Of a stretch of DNA of 64,000 bases, positions 23,791-35,419 are shown piece after piece. The stretch covers positions 743,334,732 to 743,398,731 of the forward strand of contig NC_057861.1 in NCBI RefSeq assembly GCF_019393635.1. Reading direction: 5' to 3'. The translations under genes were made by a program, and so were the position numbers. A model generated the notes under the pieces. That model did not search any database. It saw only the letters and a program-made list of their open reading frames with translations, and was not told where the DNA came from. Within the stretch, counting starts at the first letter, position 1; each line of letters opens with the position of its first letter. Source of the stretch: Dromiciops gliroides. Lineage: Eukaryota > Chordata > Mammalia > Microbiotheria > Microbiotheriidae.

Positions 23791-23814
23791 CTCCCCCCTC
23801 TCACCCCAAAGGAT

Positions 23815-23865
23815 ACTTTCTCAGGTACTTACTAGCTGTGTGACTAACTCTGAACAAATCCCTTT

Positions 23866-23944
<79 letters not shown>

Positions 23945-24190
23945 GTCTGGCAATGAGGGTTAAGTGACTTCCCCAGGATCACACAACTAGTAAGTGTTAA
24001 ATGTCTGAGGCTGCATTTGAACTCAGGTCCTCCTGAATCCAGGGCCCGTGCTTTATACACTGCATCACCCAGCTGCCTCCCCTTCCCTTATCTTAACCCC
24101 AATTTCCTCATCTGCAAAATGAAGGGTCAGGATTTGAACCCAGGTCTTCCTAACTCTGGGCCCAAGACTCTATCCACTCTAGGACAGGAG
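23815..24190. mobile_element. CORE-SINE and (TC)n inserted in a MIR copy
   Basis: A MIR CORE (GCTGTGTGACTAACTCTGAA) is cut near 23866. An antisense CORE-SINE follows at 23943-24079, and the MIR resumes at 24085 (CAATTTCCTCATCTGCAAAA). The TC run at 23869-23940 sits at the SINE tail side and probably grew from it. A further MIR-like antisense end lies at 24125-24185. Confidence 0.7.
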
Positions 24191-25049
24191 CCATCACATC
24201 CCCCTCTCTCACTATGCATTCCCTTTTTGATTTTGTTTTGTTTTTTGGATGGATGGATGATTTCATCATTATAGAGAATGCCTTCCACCAAAACGGATGG
24301 ACAATTCACTTCTAATTGCAGGGACTGTCTGGGAGTGACTTGTCAGAGTTTTCTTCTCTCTCCCCCCACTCCCCCAGCTAAACCTCCCCATGTCACAGAA
24401 TGTATGCTCTAGACTCTTCACCCTCTGGTCACCCCATCTGGGGCACAGTCCTGCTTGCCAACATCCTCACCTACAAGAAGTGACCACAGGGCATGCTGAC
24501 TCTTGTTTCCTTTGTTCAGGACATAAAACTTCTATTCATGTAGCTTCCAGGTGACAACTATGGCACATTTGAATCCAACTGAAAATTTGAGCTAAGCGGT
24601 TTTGCAGGGGCCATCACGAAAAGAGGATGTTCAAAAGAGACTCATAGACTTACTGCTCATTCCTTGAAGGATTCTGGGCAAGGCAATTCAGCTCTCTGGA
24701 CTTCCAATGCCCTCTGAGGTCCCTCCCAACTTTACAATCTCTCATCCTGCATACTATTGACTGGGAGGGATCCATTCCTCAGACTTTAGAGAGTCTCCAT
24801 CACTCTGGCCACTGGGCTACTTGGTTGAAGTTGAAGTTCATGTCCATTAGCAGCAGGCTGATCAAAATAAAATTTTGGATTTGCTGATGGCAATGCTAGA
24901 AAGATGAAGGTTAATGTCCACTGCTTAGAGTTCCTATATCTTACCATGACTTCAGTTGCTCTCTGGAAGTATACTGGCCATCCATAGAATATACGGTTTT
25001 CCATTTAATCAATAAAATGACTTTGTCTATGCTTTGTAATTACCTATTG

Positions 25050-25180
25050 TGCACACAAATACCCTGCCCTCCCCACAGTAGATGGAAAACTCCTGGGACT
25101 GTTTTGTTTTTGTCTTTGTATTGCCAGTGCTTTGCCTAAAGGAGGCACATCACAAATATTTATTGAATTGGATTTCCCTT
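25050..25180 (+). repeat. L2-type 3' end
   Basis: GATGGAAAACTCCTGGGACT...GCCAGTGCTTTGCC and ATATTTATTGAATTG. Confidence 0.5.
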
Positions 25181-25402
25181 TTCAGACCCCAAAAGGTGCC
25201 CCTTCCCCAAGAACATTAATTCATCTCAGTCTGTGGTTGTTTCCAAGTACCCTCCTGTGATAGCCTGGCCAGTTGCAGCTAAATACTCCATTATTAGTGA
25301 ATCCCTTAAAACATACTTAACAGTAACATTGTTTAAGGTAATTGTGATAGGCTATTCAGTCCTTTACATATTGAAATTAATTGCCTTGCTTTCCGTTCAC
25401 AG

Positions 25403-25743
25403 GATCAGCTTTTACTGCATCTGACAACTTGTCACTCAGCTCCTGGGTATCCTCTTCATCCAGTTTTCCCGGATTCCAGCACCCCCAGTCTCTGACCGCC
25501 CTGGGCACCAGCACTGCCTCTATCGCCACATCCATCCCTCACCCCATCCAGGGATCTCTGCCCCCCTACAGTCGCCTCGGGATGCCTCTTGCCCCATCTG
25601 CCATCGCTACCTCCATGCCGGGGAGTGGGCCCACGTTCCCTTCATTCCACATGCCCAGATACCACCACTACTTTCAGCAGGGGCCTTATGCTGCCATCCA
25701 GGGACTGCGCCATTCTTCCACAGTGATGACGCCATTTGTATGA
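25403..25743 (+). CDS. TBX20: TBX20 last coding exon with stop codon
   Basis: This is the C-terminal transactivation/repression region of TBX20. The exon follows acceptor TTCCGTTCACAG, completes the split Gly codon and encodes 112 more residues ending at TGA 25741-25743. Visible features are a Ser-rich start (SAFTASDNLSLSSWVSSSSS), the FPGFQHPQSL motif, a Pro/Ser/Thr-rich middle, and the aromatic/His-rich tail HMPRYHHYFQQGPYAAIQGL ending in VMTPFV. With the preceding exon it gives 150 residues, the same length as I recall for the human C terminus, so there is no sign of truncation or frameshift. Reading phase agrees across the 22118-25402 intron. The exon is C-rich compared with the AT-rich DNA around it. 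Minus-strand open frames over this exon are shadows. Confidence 0.98.
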
Positions 25744-28700
25744 CTGGCCCAAGCAGAGGGCAGCTTGGATGTAGAATAGGCAAACTCGGTATGAAAAGAG
25801 AGGGTGGGGGTGTGGTGTTGGTTGGGGGACTCTCCATGAGGCATGGCACCCTTCAAGAGGAGAGATGGACCCAGGATCACATCATCTGCTAACACAATGC
25901 ACTCACTATGGGCCAGTGGTCATCTGTAGAAGGGCTAACTTCTGGCTTAGTAGAGCGCCCATCTGGAACACTCAGAGAAAGTTTAGTGCGTCGGACATTA
26001 GCAGTGTATAAGATGCTATGTGGATGCAGTCACGGACAAATCCAACGTGGATAGGATTTCTTTCTGTTTTTTCACAGGTTCAAAGAGTTTCACAAGAGGC
26101 AATACCATAGCTTATAGTCATATAACACCATCTCTCCCTGTAAATAACAGGAGTCAATACTGAAATATTTGTAATGTGGTAGTTCGAGCATGTTTAGTTC
26201 ACCTTAGCATTAGTTTGCAGAGAAAGCAACCCCTAAAAGAAGGGTGTCTCTTGTTCATGACTAGGCGGTAGTTACTACTAAGCATCCTTCTGTAATACTG
26301 AGAGGCCAGAACCATCCAAACCTAGCTCCCACCCATTTTGACTTGTTCTTCCCTCCCCACCCCATCTCCCCATTACTCCCCTTCTCTCTCAACCTCTTGC
26401 CATTCGTGTGTGTGTGTAGGAAGATACTTCTCTCAATCTTTTTCAGGTAAGAGACTGTAGATATCACACTCAAACAGAAGGTTTATTTTCAAGAGTCGTG
26501 TTCTTTTAAAAAAATCCTGCATAAACATTCATCAGCGAGCACTTTAAAACACAGTCTTGGGTAGTATTGGAGGATTTGTTTCACTTGTCATTATAGACTT
26601 TGAACTGGAAGGATAGCCCAGCCACTGGTACTGATGCCCAAGTCTGAAGGTCAGACTGGGCAAAATTCTCATCTCCTGAAGGTCAGCTCCCGTATCAGGC
26701 AGATGTTACCCCATACCAAGGTCAGCTAGCACCTATTAATGATTGACATGCACCTTTGGCTGAGATTTCCGAGGGCCAAATTTAGTCATGGTTTAACTCA
26801 TACCTGGAACTCACTCTAGGTTTCTAACTATTTTGATGATATCTTCAATTGATTGTGTAATGCTCAAGGTTCATTTTGGTCTTTCTTCCCCTCCCCTTCA
26901 TCCTCCCCTACCTTGAAGAATAGAAGAGAACGCTACACATGGATCATTTGTTGGTGAAGCATGCTCATCGGGAAGAGTTATGTCCAAATAATCAAGCAAG
27001 TAACTGGCCAACCCAAGAATTCATTAACCATCCTTGCTACCTGTACCTTCTCATAGGCTAAGGATAGGGGCCTGAGCTGTGGTTTCACTGGTATAGAGAA
27101 TTTCCATACCTAGGAGTAAGGAAATTTATACCTTCAGTATAAGGGTAATAGTATGTATCTGAGGCGGCACTTGATCTTCTTGGCCCCAAAGGTGGCTCTA
27201 TTTCCACAACTTGCTGCTGTCTCTCATACCTTCTCGTGGTGTTTGTAACAATAGCATTGTAGGAGACTAACAAACCTAATATTCTTGAGTAAGTGGTAGC
27301 TGAACATCCATGACTCAATGATGCTGCCTTTATGGATATCTTGGGCTCCAGGGGTAGGACAAAGCATAGTCATTAATGTCTTCATTGATGGCAACACACA
27401 AGCATCTTCTATTATTGTTGTTATTCTGGTGGTGGATGTTTTAATCTTAATCTGCCTCATTCTTGCACGCAAAGGAATTGCATAATCCATGTGACAGAAA
27501 TAACACCTCCAATGTGGTAGCTGATAAGAGAGGTATATTTCTGGGTGGTGCAATAGATTTATTGCCCCAGTGCCCACAGATTCATCCACTTGGTGCTCTC
27601 CAAATTTGAATGCCTCCCTAGATATTTCCCAATTTATGAGAAGAGGTGATAAAATCATAGATTTAGCATCAAAGGAACTTTATAGGTCATCTTGCCCAAC
27701 CCCTTCATTCTACAGATGAGATTTGGAGAACTGCAGTGATTTGTCCACATGCCATAGCTAGAGTGTGTCTGAGGCAGGATTTGAACCCAAGTTTTCCAGA
27801 CTTGACAGCAAGTTCTGCATCCTTGGTGCCATGCTGTATAGCCTGCTTGCATGATAATGAGACCATGGTGGAATTTTGCACAAGATTTCTCCAATGGGTT
27901 CCAAAGATTACATACTGAGAAATATGCATGATTCAAACAAACCACTTGAGAAGCCTCCACCCTCATCTCTATGCTTAAGTCCCTGGACAATTTTTAGTTA
28001 CTTTCCAACAAGACACACTTTACAAAGCGTCAACTTATTTTGAAAGCATTTACGTTTAGCGTATAAAGCAAATCTCCATCAAGTATAGATGAAAATGTTA
28101 ATATCTCATAGTTCTGTCTATTGCCAATATTTCTTTTAATGTTTGAAGTAGAAATGACCCCAAAGAAGATTCCCCTTTAACCAATACTTTCCTAGGTTGC
28201 TAAGCTCCTGAGTTGATTGCTCAGAATGCCCATACATAAGCTTTCTTTTTAGAGAGACTTGGTGGGATTATCTTAGTCCTCTTTTGGTGCTTCACAGATC
28301 AACATATCATGGATATGTTTGTATATTTTTGTTAAATGCCCCATTTCACAAGAATGGTTCCTTGCTTCATGTCTGCAACTTTTATCATGGAATCATGCTA
28401 AACCAATAGGGCAGAAACCAATAGATTAAAGCACGTTCTTTGGTAAACATGAAGGTTTAAATCTGTCTCTTTAAAAAGCTTTTAAGTACTGTTTAAGCAG
28501 GGGGAAAGGGAAACCTGAGATTAGGAGCCCAGCCTGCCAATGGCTATCCTCTCCTGGAAAACTGGCTCGCAGATAGAAACCCATCCCCTTTAGGGGTTCC
28601 ATAATGGTTTTTTCAACATGCTGGGAATTTATAACCTAAAATTTTCATGCCCTTCAGGCATAGAAAATATCATCAGATCTACTCATGACTTTGAAATAAT

Positions 28701-28780
28701 AAGAGGAATGCCAGTGTGAATCTGTAAAAAGAAGGAAAAAAGTCTAAATTCTAGATACTGTTATTTTAAAAATGTAATTC
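25744..28780 (+). other. TBX20: TBX20 3' UTR and flanking sequence, end not determined
   Basis: The 3' UTR must start at 25744. From 25744 to about 27650 I recognise no repeat, in contrast to most of the window, which fits transcribed UTR. I found no canonical AATAAA in this part, so the transcript end cannot be placed here. A MIR3-like fragment sits at 27650-27830 and AT-rich unique sequence follows. A minus-strand open frame at 27224-27658 matches nothing I know. Confidence 0.55.
27650..27830 (+). repeat. MIR3-like SINE
   Basis: ATAGATTTAGCATC, CATCTTGCCCAACCCC, TCTACAGATGAGATTTGG, GATTTGAACCCAAG. Confidence 0.7.
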
Positions 28781-28801
28781 TTTTAAAAATAGAGAACTTT
28801 G

Positions 28802-28960
28802 GGGGCAGCTAGGTGGCACAGTGGATAAAGCACTGGCCCTGGATTCAGGAGGACCTGAGTTCAAATCCGGCCTCAGACACTTGACACTTACTAGCTGTGT
28901 GACCCTGGGCAGGTCACCTAACCCTCATTGCCCCACAAAAAAACAAAACAAAACAAAAAC
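28802..28960 (+). mobile_element. Young CORE-SINE with 17-bp target duplication
   Basis: The copy runs from GGGGCAGCTAGGTGG to an A/C tail. The duplication AAAAATAGAGAACTTTG is perfect at 28785-28801 and 28961-28977. GGATTCAGGAGGACC subfamily. Confidence 0.96.
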
Positions 28961-29767
28961 AAAAATAGAGAACTTTGCATTTAGCGGGTACTTAATAAAT
29001 ATTTGTCAGATTGCTGAATTAAAATATACACATGATAACACTAATGAGTAGTGAATATATGTCCAAAAATAGCTCCTTTTTATTTAGTATTCTTCTCACA
29101 AGGACCCTGCCAGCTAGGTAGGGTAAATATCATTGTATCCACTTCTCAGAAAAAGGCAAGTGACAAATGATTTGCCCAGAGTCATGCAGCTAGTAATAAA
29201 AAAATAGTTCGCATTTGTTTAGTTCTTAAGGTTTACAGAGCATTTTTGCATACACCATCTCATTAATGCTTCACAGCCTCATGAGGGAGGGGTTAGAAAA
29301 ACATAGTACTATCACCATTGTACTGATGAGGAAACAGGCTCCGTTGTGTTGCCTGTGGTCATTCCAGATATGGAACTCAAACCAAGTCTTCTAACCTCAA
29401 GGTCAGTGCCCCAGCCACTTCACTCACTCTAGCACTCTCCACCCCTTCTAGTGGTACCTACTAATAGAAGATTTGACGTAGACTCTAATGACTAGGTAAA
29501 AATCAGGTATAATCAAAACATTTTTATTTATTGGCCTGATAAGATAATTCTAAAAATACTTGCCTATAATGTCTTCTTTCAAATAGTTTTGAAGACTCCT
29601 TTTATCATATTGTTTATCTTATTCATTTGCTTGGCAAAATTTCCCCCTCACAGGCAGTGCAATGACAAATTTCAGACAAGTTCTAAATTAGAGAGATACA
29701 AACAAATGACCTTTACATCTCTATTGCTGAGAACTCTAAGCCATTTTGATTTTAATTTTTGTTTAAA

Positions 29768-29858
29768 GGCAAGAGAGAGGGAGGGGGAAGATAAAAGGGG
29801 CAGACAGAGATAGAGAGAGAAGGGAGAAGGGGAGAGAGAGAGAGAGAGAAGGGAGAAG

Positions 29859-29925
<67 letters not shown>
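29768..29925. repeat. (GA)n microsatellite
   Basis: GAGAGAGG variants pass into about 60 bases of pure GA. Open frames on both strands here are low-complexity artefacts. Confidence 0.97.
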
Positions 29926-29929
<4 letters not shown>

Positions 29930-30776
29930 ATGAGTTCAGGCTGATAGCCCTCAGACATTGTTATTTGGTTGGCCTGCCAGCCTCTCTAGTAGGAGGTCAT
30001 TGGATAGTAAGTTTAAAAAACATGCATGGGATAAATTGTTGTGGAATTGAAGTAACTGTGTAAAGGGTTGTACCATAGAGGTTGCAAGGCCTTCTGGGCA
30101 GGTCTCAATAGCTTCCTTTTTAACCTTGCCTATATGGGATTCACATGCCAGAGAAATCAGAGTTCCTTCTTGGAGGTCAAATATATCCATGCTGTTCACT
30201 TAGTCATTTGAAGAAATGTTCTGGGCATCAGACAATTTAACTCACAGGCTTAGCCCATGGAATCATTTCAGATATTACCATCATGTTCAAGTGGTATTAC
30301 CTGGAGAAAATCAATCACAAATAATTATTTTCTTCCTTGTCTTTTGAAAAGAAAGGATTTTGTGTGTACTCACTCAGGTAGGGTAAAAAAAACAAAGGCA
30401 AAGAAAACTGAAGGAGGAGAGAAAATCCTTTAACAATATGGCAGACATAGAAAGTTTTAGGGAGTCATCAGAAAAAGTCTTTCCTTCTATCCCACATTAC
30501 TTAGAAAATAGGTCCATGTCTTTCTTCAGCATGCTCAAAGTCTAAAGCTTCCTATATATTCACTTGGTGGGCAGGTAAACCATGATGGTCTTTGTGTCTT
30601 TCTGCTCTACCCCTACCCTCCGTGCCATCCAATACCCTTTCCTTTGAAAAATGTTGCTGTTACCTGAAAGGATGGTTGCCAAGTCAATACACATTTTTGT
30701 GACATAATTTTGAATTCTATCTAGTATCTGGACAAGAAATACACTTGGTTGTATTTCACCTCTGACACACTTGAAT

Positions 30777-31003
30777 AATAAAGTAGCTTTCTTCTGATTC
30801 TCAGAAATCTAAAGGAAGATTTATTTTCACAGAAAGGTAAAAACTGGATGCTGCCCATTCAAGCGAATGTATACCCCCCCTTCTGCTGTTTGCTGTGTTC
30901 ATTTGTCATTTAATTAATTGTGTGAGAACTATCACCATGTAATGAAGTGTGTGTATGGGGGGGTAGGGCATGGGAAATGTTTTATGAAAAAAATAAATTA
31001 TAA
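30777..31003 (+). promoter_or_regulatory. Candidate poly(A) signals downstream of TBX20
   Basis: Canonical AATAAA hexamers lie at about 30777 (GAATAATAAAGTAG) and 30992 (AAAAAAATAAATTATAAG), in a repeat-poor AT-rich stretch about 5 kb past the TBX20 stop. They are the first such hexamers downstream that are not inside a recognised repeat. Whether TBX20 transcripts reach this far is inference. Confidence 0.3.
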
Positions 31004-31279
31004 GCATAACACTATGACATAACATTTAAGGAGTTTCTTTTTAAGTGCAATATATTTATTTCTGCTAGAAATGTAATATCAATAGTATGTAATATTTGAA
31101 GCATTAAATGTTATTTGTAAACAGCTTAAAATTATATTTCACCTCCCAATTGTACAGATGTGCAAATGTGTGGATATTAATTTCTTTCATTAAAACATGG
31201 TGTGTTTTTGATATATACTTCTAATTTATCCTAATATTCATCATGGTTAGCTACACAGAGTTATAGAATCCTGAAATTT

Positions 31280-31890
31280 CAGAACTGGACCTTTAGTGGC
31301 CACCTAATGCCACCTGTACTTGAAGATACTTTGCTCTATAACCTGCCAGACAATTGGAAATGGAACCTTTGTTTGCTTGAGAACTTCCGGTAAGGGAAAG
31401 CCTCTGGAGGCAACCCACCATGCTTTGGGAAAGTCCTAATTATTAGGTAGGTTTTATCGACATCAAGTATAGATTGACTTCTTTGTAGTTTTTACCCATT
31501 ACTCCCCTCTGAAGACAAACAGGACAAGTTAAATCCCTCTTATACTTGGTCAATCTTAAAATATTAAAAGAAAAGTATCATTTTTTCCTCCCCCTTCTTC
31601 CTATCCCTTTGCCTGCTCTTCTATAAGCTTTTAAATATCCCCAATTCCTTCAACAGGTCTTCATAGAGTAGGCTTCTTACTACTCTGATTGCATAATGAT
31701 CTTCATCATTTCAATGTTCCTCTTCCAATATGGCACCCAGAACTGAGTACAATATTTATTTCTAGCAGTTGGGCTTCTCATCATTCAACCCAACTCTCCA
31801 TAAGACTTCTGGGCTGCTGTAATCTTGTGGTCTTTCAGATATTTTTACAGAAAGACTGCTAACCATTCAGTGCTTCCTCCACAACCTTGT
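31280..31890 (-). mobile_element. CR1/L3-type LINE remnant
   Basis: On +, CCAATTCCTTCAACAGGTCT, then CACCCAGAACTGAGTACAAT, is the known order of antisense CR1/L3. Confidence 0.6.
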
Positions 31891-31964
31891 GGGTAATTAA
31901 AAAAACTTTAGCCTAATATTGGACATTTATATGGCTTCGAATAAGTCATTTATCCTTTTTTAGC

Positions 31965-32500
31965 ATCAGCAAGTCAGTCATTCAACAATAATTTATTAAG
32001 CTCTTACTATATGCCATGCACCGTGCTAAGTGCTAGGGATACAAATACAAGCAAAAAGACAAACCCTGTTCTCAAGAAGATGACATTCTAATCGAGAAGA
32101 CAGCACATAAAAGGGAGCTGAAAGGTTGGGGAGTAGCGAAGGGAGGTACCTGGGCATGGGCATGGTAGCAAAGTCTAGAGACTTAGGTGCAGAGCCAGGA
32201 GAGGAAAGAAAGTTGGCCGGCCTGGAGGGCCTTTCCTCAAAATGGAGGTTCTAGAAGTAACTCACCAACAGGAGTTCCTCAGTTTCCTCATTTGTTCAAT
32301 GAGAGGGTTGGGTGAGCGGACCTCCACTGTCCCTGCCTGATCTAAAATGCTATGATTCAATGACTCTAGTCAAGTGATTTTCAAGACCTCAATTCTTTTC
32401 TCTGGACTTCAGTTTCCTCATTTATAAAATGATAGGGTTGGGTAAGTTCTAATAGTTCTAACCCCATAGTTCTAAAATTCTATGACTGGCTTAAATAAAA
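31965..32500 (+). repeat. L2-type and MIR fragments
   Basis: CTCTTACTATATGCCATGCA and ACCGTGCTAAGTGCTAGGG begin an L2-like piece to about 32115. GTTTCCTCATTTGTTCAATG and GTTTCCTCATTTATAAAATG are two MIR-type tails. Confidence 0.6.
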
Positions 32501-32509
32501 CTCATGGGG

Positions 32510-33360
32510 CACTACTAAGTTACACTTGAAGAGTGTTGAAGAGAATCCTCTGCTTTCTCTACACAGCCATAGTTGTTGCTATCTGGAAAGAGATATGATT
32601 GACTTGAAGGGTTCCATAGGTAGAGACAAAGCATGTGGCTTGAGCCATGACTGACCCGTCTTATTTCTTGGCAAATTCAATTGAGGGGCAGGGAAGCTCA
32701 GGGGAACATCTATTCCCATGCCAAATGGTCTAGTGACAGCCTTGACAACATGACTGATGACTTCTGGACTGTAATTCTTCAACACCAAGGAGGAGACTGA
32801 GAAAGGAAAGGCAAGAGATAGAGGGAAGAGCAATGAAGGAATATAGGTCTAGGGGAAGGGAAGAGACTTGGGGGTTCAGTTTGGCATGGGGTTGGCAGGT
32901 GACAGGCCCACCATGGGGAGGAAATGCCCTCTTATCAATGACAGCCTTGGGCAAAGCCCCATTTGCCTCAATATAGTTAAGGCTCTACACATGGGATGCT
33001 GTACCACTGCATTAGATATTCCTTCCCTCACTGATATGGGGAAAGAAGCAGAACTACATAATTTTTTCACTCTGACTTTCTACCTTTGCCAAGGTCCTTC
33101 AAGATTAGATAACTTCCTTAAAGATTGTTGTCAGTCATGGTTGCCCTAGAGCTGATGGTCTTGAACTCTGAGTTTGAACTTTCCCGACCTGTGTACCATG
33201 GGCAACAATACAAGGAATTCTCTGTTGGTAGAGAAGGTAAGTAGCCTGTCTTGCTGGTCTCTAACTGTCCTTCCTCTCATGCCATCACTGAAGCATTCTC
33301 TCTTACTCTCTCCCACCCTCCAGGTTGCATGTTGCCAGATTATGAATTTTTTCCCCATTT
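32510..33360. other. Intergenic stretch without recognised gene
   Basis: Several overlapping open frames of 60-90 codons exist on both strands, with no family motif. I see nothing to support a gene. Confidence 0.5.
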
Positions 33361-33361
33361 G

Positions 33362-33666
33362 TTGTTATTATTTGTTCTTCATGGCATCTGGAGTGATGTC
33401 ATGACATGAAATGAATTAGAGTTAAGCGAGGTAGGGCTGTGCAAGGTCACTAACCTCACGCTCTTCTCCAGAGCCACCTGGGTCCAGTGGCTAGATATGT
33501 TATCAGGATGACTGTAGATGGCCCTGGATGTCTAAGGCGACTGGGTGAAGGCAAGAAGGGACTTGCCCAGAGTCACACAGCTAGTAAGTATCTGAGGTGA
33601 AATTTGAACTAAGATCCTCCTGACTTTAGGGCCAGTGTTCTATCTACTGCACCACCTCATTGCCCT
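33362..33666. repeat. Unassigned marsupial repeat and CORE-SINE fragment
   Basis: GGAGTGATGTCATGACATGA and CTCCAGAGCCACCTGGGTCC resemble a dispersed repeat. An antisense CORE-SINE piece follows at about 33540-33666 (GACTTGCCCAGAGTCACAC). Confidence 0.6.
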
Positions 33667-33852
33667 TTTAAAGCACCATTTAATATTAATTTTTGCATAC
33701 TTTCCTCTATTTAAAAATATGTGTGTGAGGGAGGGAGGTTTATAGACATACAGAATGTGATATAATACATGTCCTATTCTCCCTAAGAGTGACTCTAGCC
33801 TACCATATTCCTTGGGATACCCCTGGTGCTAGTAAAACAATAGGAAAACAAT

Positions 33853-33908
33853 GTTCATTCACTCATTCATTCATTTACTCATTCATTCATTCATTCATTC
33901 ATTCATTT
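33853..33908. repeat. ATTC microsatellite
   Basis: ATTCATTCATTCATTT units, the same motif as at 1-41. Confidence 0.9.
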
Positions 33909-34109
33909 ACAAAGTCAAAGAATTTCACAGTTGGAATTCATCTGAGAGTATTTACTCTAACCTGTATCATAACAGGAATTTCTTGATACAAAACCGAAGA
34001 CAAAGTGACATCAACCTTTGCTTTTTAAGACTCCAGGGAAGTGAATCTCCTGGAAGTCCTCTTAGCTCTAATTATATGAAAGTCCCTTCATGGAGCCTAG
34101 TAGCCTCAA

Positions 34110-35345
34110 GTCAACTTCAATTCAATTCAAAGTATTTATTAAGCTGTCCTTGGTGTCCACTGCTGTGCTAGACCCAGGGACCTGTAAAAAAATTTAATTA
34201 TTAACTATAACTAATGTGGAAAAATTATGTAATTGGACTTATGAAAAATTATGATTATATGAAAATTATAAGCTAGAGAAATTTTAATTGGCCATAAGTC
34301 CTGCCATGGTCACCATTCAAATGTGGAAATATTTTTAAATGACTAGGGCTAATTTGGGGACACTATCTATGGATGACTAATCTGGGGACTTTTGACTAAC
34401 TGGCTATCTGACTGCTATTTGTGGGCTGTTTATAAAAGTTCCATCACACTGCTCCACTCCCAAAATTGATAAGCAAAATATTAAGAAGAACTCTTGACTA
34501 AATAATCAAAGTAGAGTTTATTTATGAGATACTATTTAAAATTAAGAATACAGGGAATAAAATGTACAACCTGACTGCATTCCTGTTCCGGTGCTTCCAC
34601 CTGCTGCCCCTGGAACTTTTTTAATACAATAAGGGCCTTAGCCGCCTCTTGCCTTAGGGCACTCAGATCCTTTATTCTAACTCCGAGCCCCTTTCACTTT
34701 GTAAATCCCCCTGCTTCTAACTTTGCTCTCCTTACTGCCACTGCTGAACCCCTGTGTTTCTCTCTCACCGACCTTCTGTCTGTCTGCTCCGTCAGTCTGC
34801 CCTTCGACCTCTCTTTTCTCTGCTCCTAGTCCTTTAGCCTTCTCCTGCATCCTTGTAGCCCCCCCCCCCCGTCTCTTGTCTGCTGCCCCCCTCCTGTCTA
34901 ACTCCCAGGTCTATATATATTTTCCTTTTCTCCATTCAAATCTCAGGGCTTTTTGCACCCACACACCAAGCTAATCCGCCAGCCAGGGCTGCAGCTGGGG
35001 GCACACTCAAGCATCACTGTGCCTCAGCACAGGCTATGCCAGAGCCCCGGCCTGGACGAGCCCCAGATCTCTCGGATAGCTCCGCTCAGGGTGGAGGGAG
35101 CTAGTGCTCCTTCCTCCTAGCTGTCTGACCTGGCATCTCATATAGCCCACGGGGCTTTTTGGCTCAGCTGAAGCTGAGGGGGGGGGGACACCAGCACCTC
35201 CCACACAGAAGAGACCCTGAGGGCCTAAGGCTTTCTAATCTCAGCCTAAAGGTAGGGTCCCCAAATCAAAATAAATTTCCACAGACCCAAAAGATACAAA
35301 TGGAGCAATCCCTGCTCTCAAGGAGCTTACGTTCATGGTGGGGCT
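34110..35345 (+). repeat. L2-type fragment split by an LTR
   Basis: The left part (GTATTTATTAAGCTGTCC...GACCCAGGGACC) ends at 34182 and the right part (CAAAAGATACAAATGGAGCA...GAGCTTACGTTCATG) resumes at about 35284. Confidence 0.7.
34183..35283. mobile_element. Solo LTR, 1,101 bases, with GACC target duplication
   Basis: The element begins TGTAAAAAAATTT, ends AAATTTCCACA and has the 4-base duplication GACC at 34179-34182 and 35284-35287. It interrupts an L2-type repeat, which independently fixes both ends. AATAAA occurs at about 34557, and a CT-rich part spans 34690-34930. There is no internal retroviral gene. A 4-base duplication fits class I (gamma-like) elements. Orientation is not certain; + is suggested by TATAAAAG near 34431. 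Confidence 0.75.
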
Positions 35346-35419
35346 TTACAGCTGTAGCTCAGATAAGTGAGTCATCTGGGGTTCAAACAAAACAAGTGCA
35401 TGTAACTTTTCTAAGATTA

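Larger units (their letters stand above)
22118..25402 (+). other. TBX20: Last TBX20 coding intron
   Basis: The intron runs from GTAAGT to TTCACAG and is phase 1. It holds a MAR1-like SINE (about 22455-22760), MIR-type fragments (22800-22990, 23590-23790, 24100-24190), a CR1/L3-like piece (23345-23570), a TC-rich microsatellite and a SINE. The final 230 bases before the exon are repeat-poor and AT-rich. Confidence 0.9.
28978..31250. other. Intergenic or extended 3' UTR sequence
   Basis: No coding region is seen. It contains a MIR-type fragment (about 29150-29450), a GA microsatellite (29768-29925) and mainly unique AT-rich DNA from 29930 to 31250 with runs such as GCAATATATTTATTTC that look like UTR or conserved noncoding DNA. 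Function is not shown by the sequence. Confidence 0.5.

Noticed and set aside
25607..25895. Minus-strand frames over the last TBX20 exon
   Set aside because: They are shadows of the conserved + strand coding exon.
33853..33908. CRISPR-like or other prokaryotic arrays
   Set aside because: The only short regular repeats are eukaryotic microsatellites without spacers, and the genome is mammalian.
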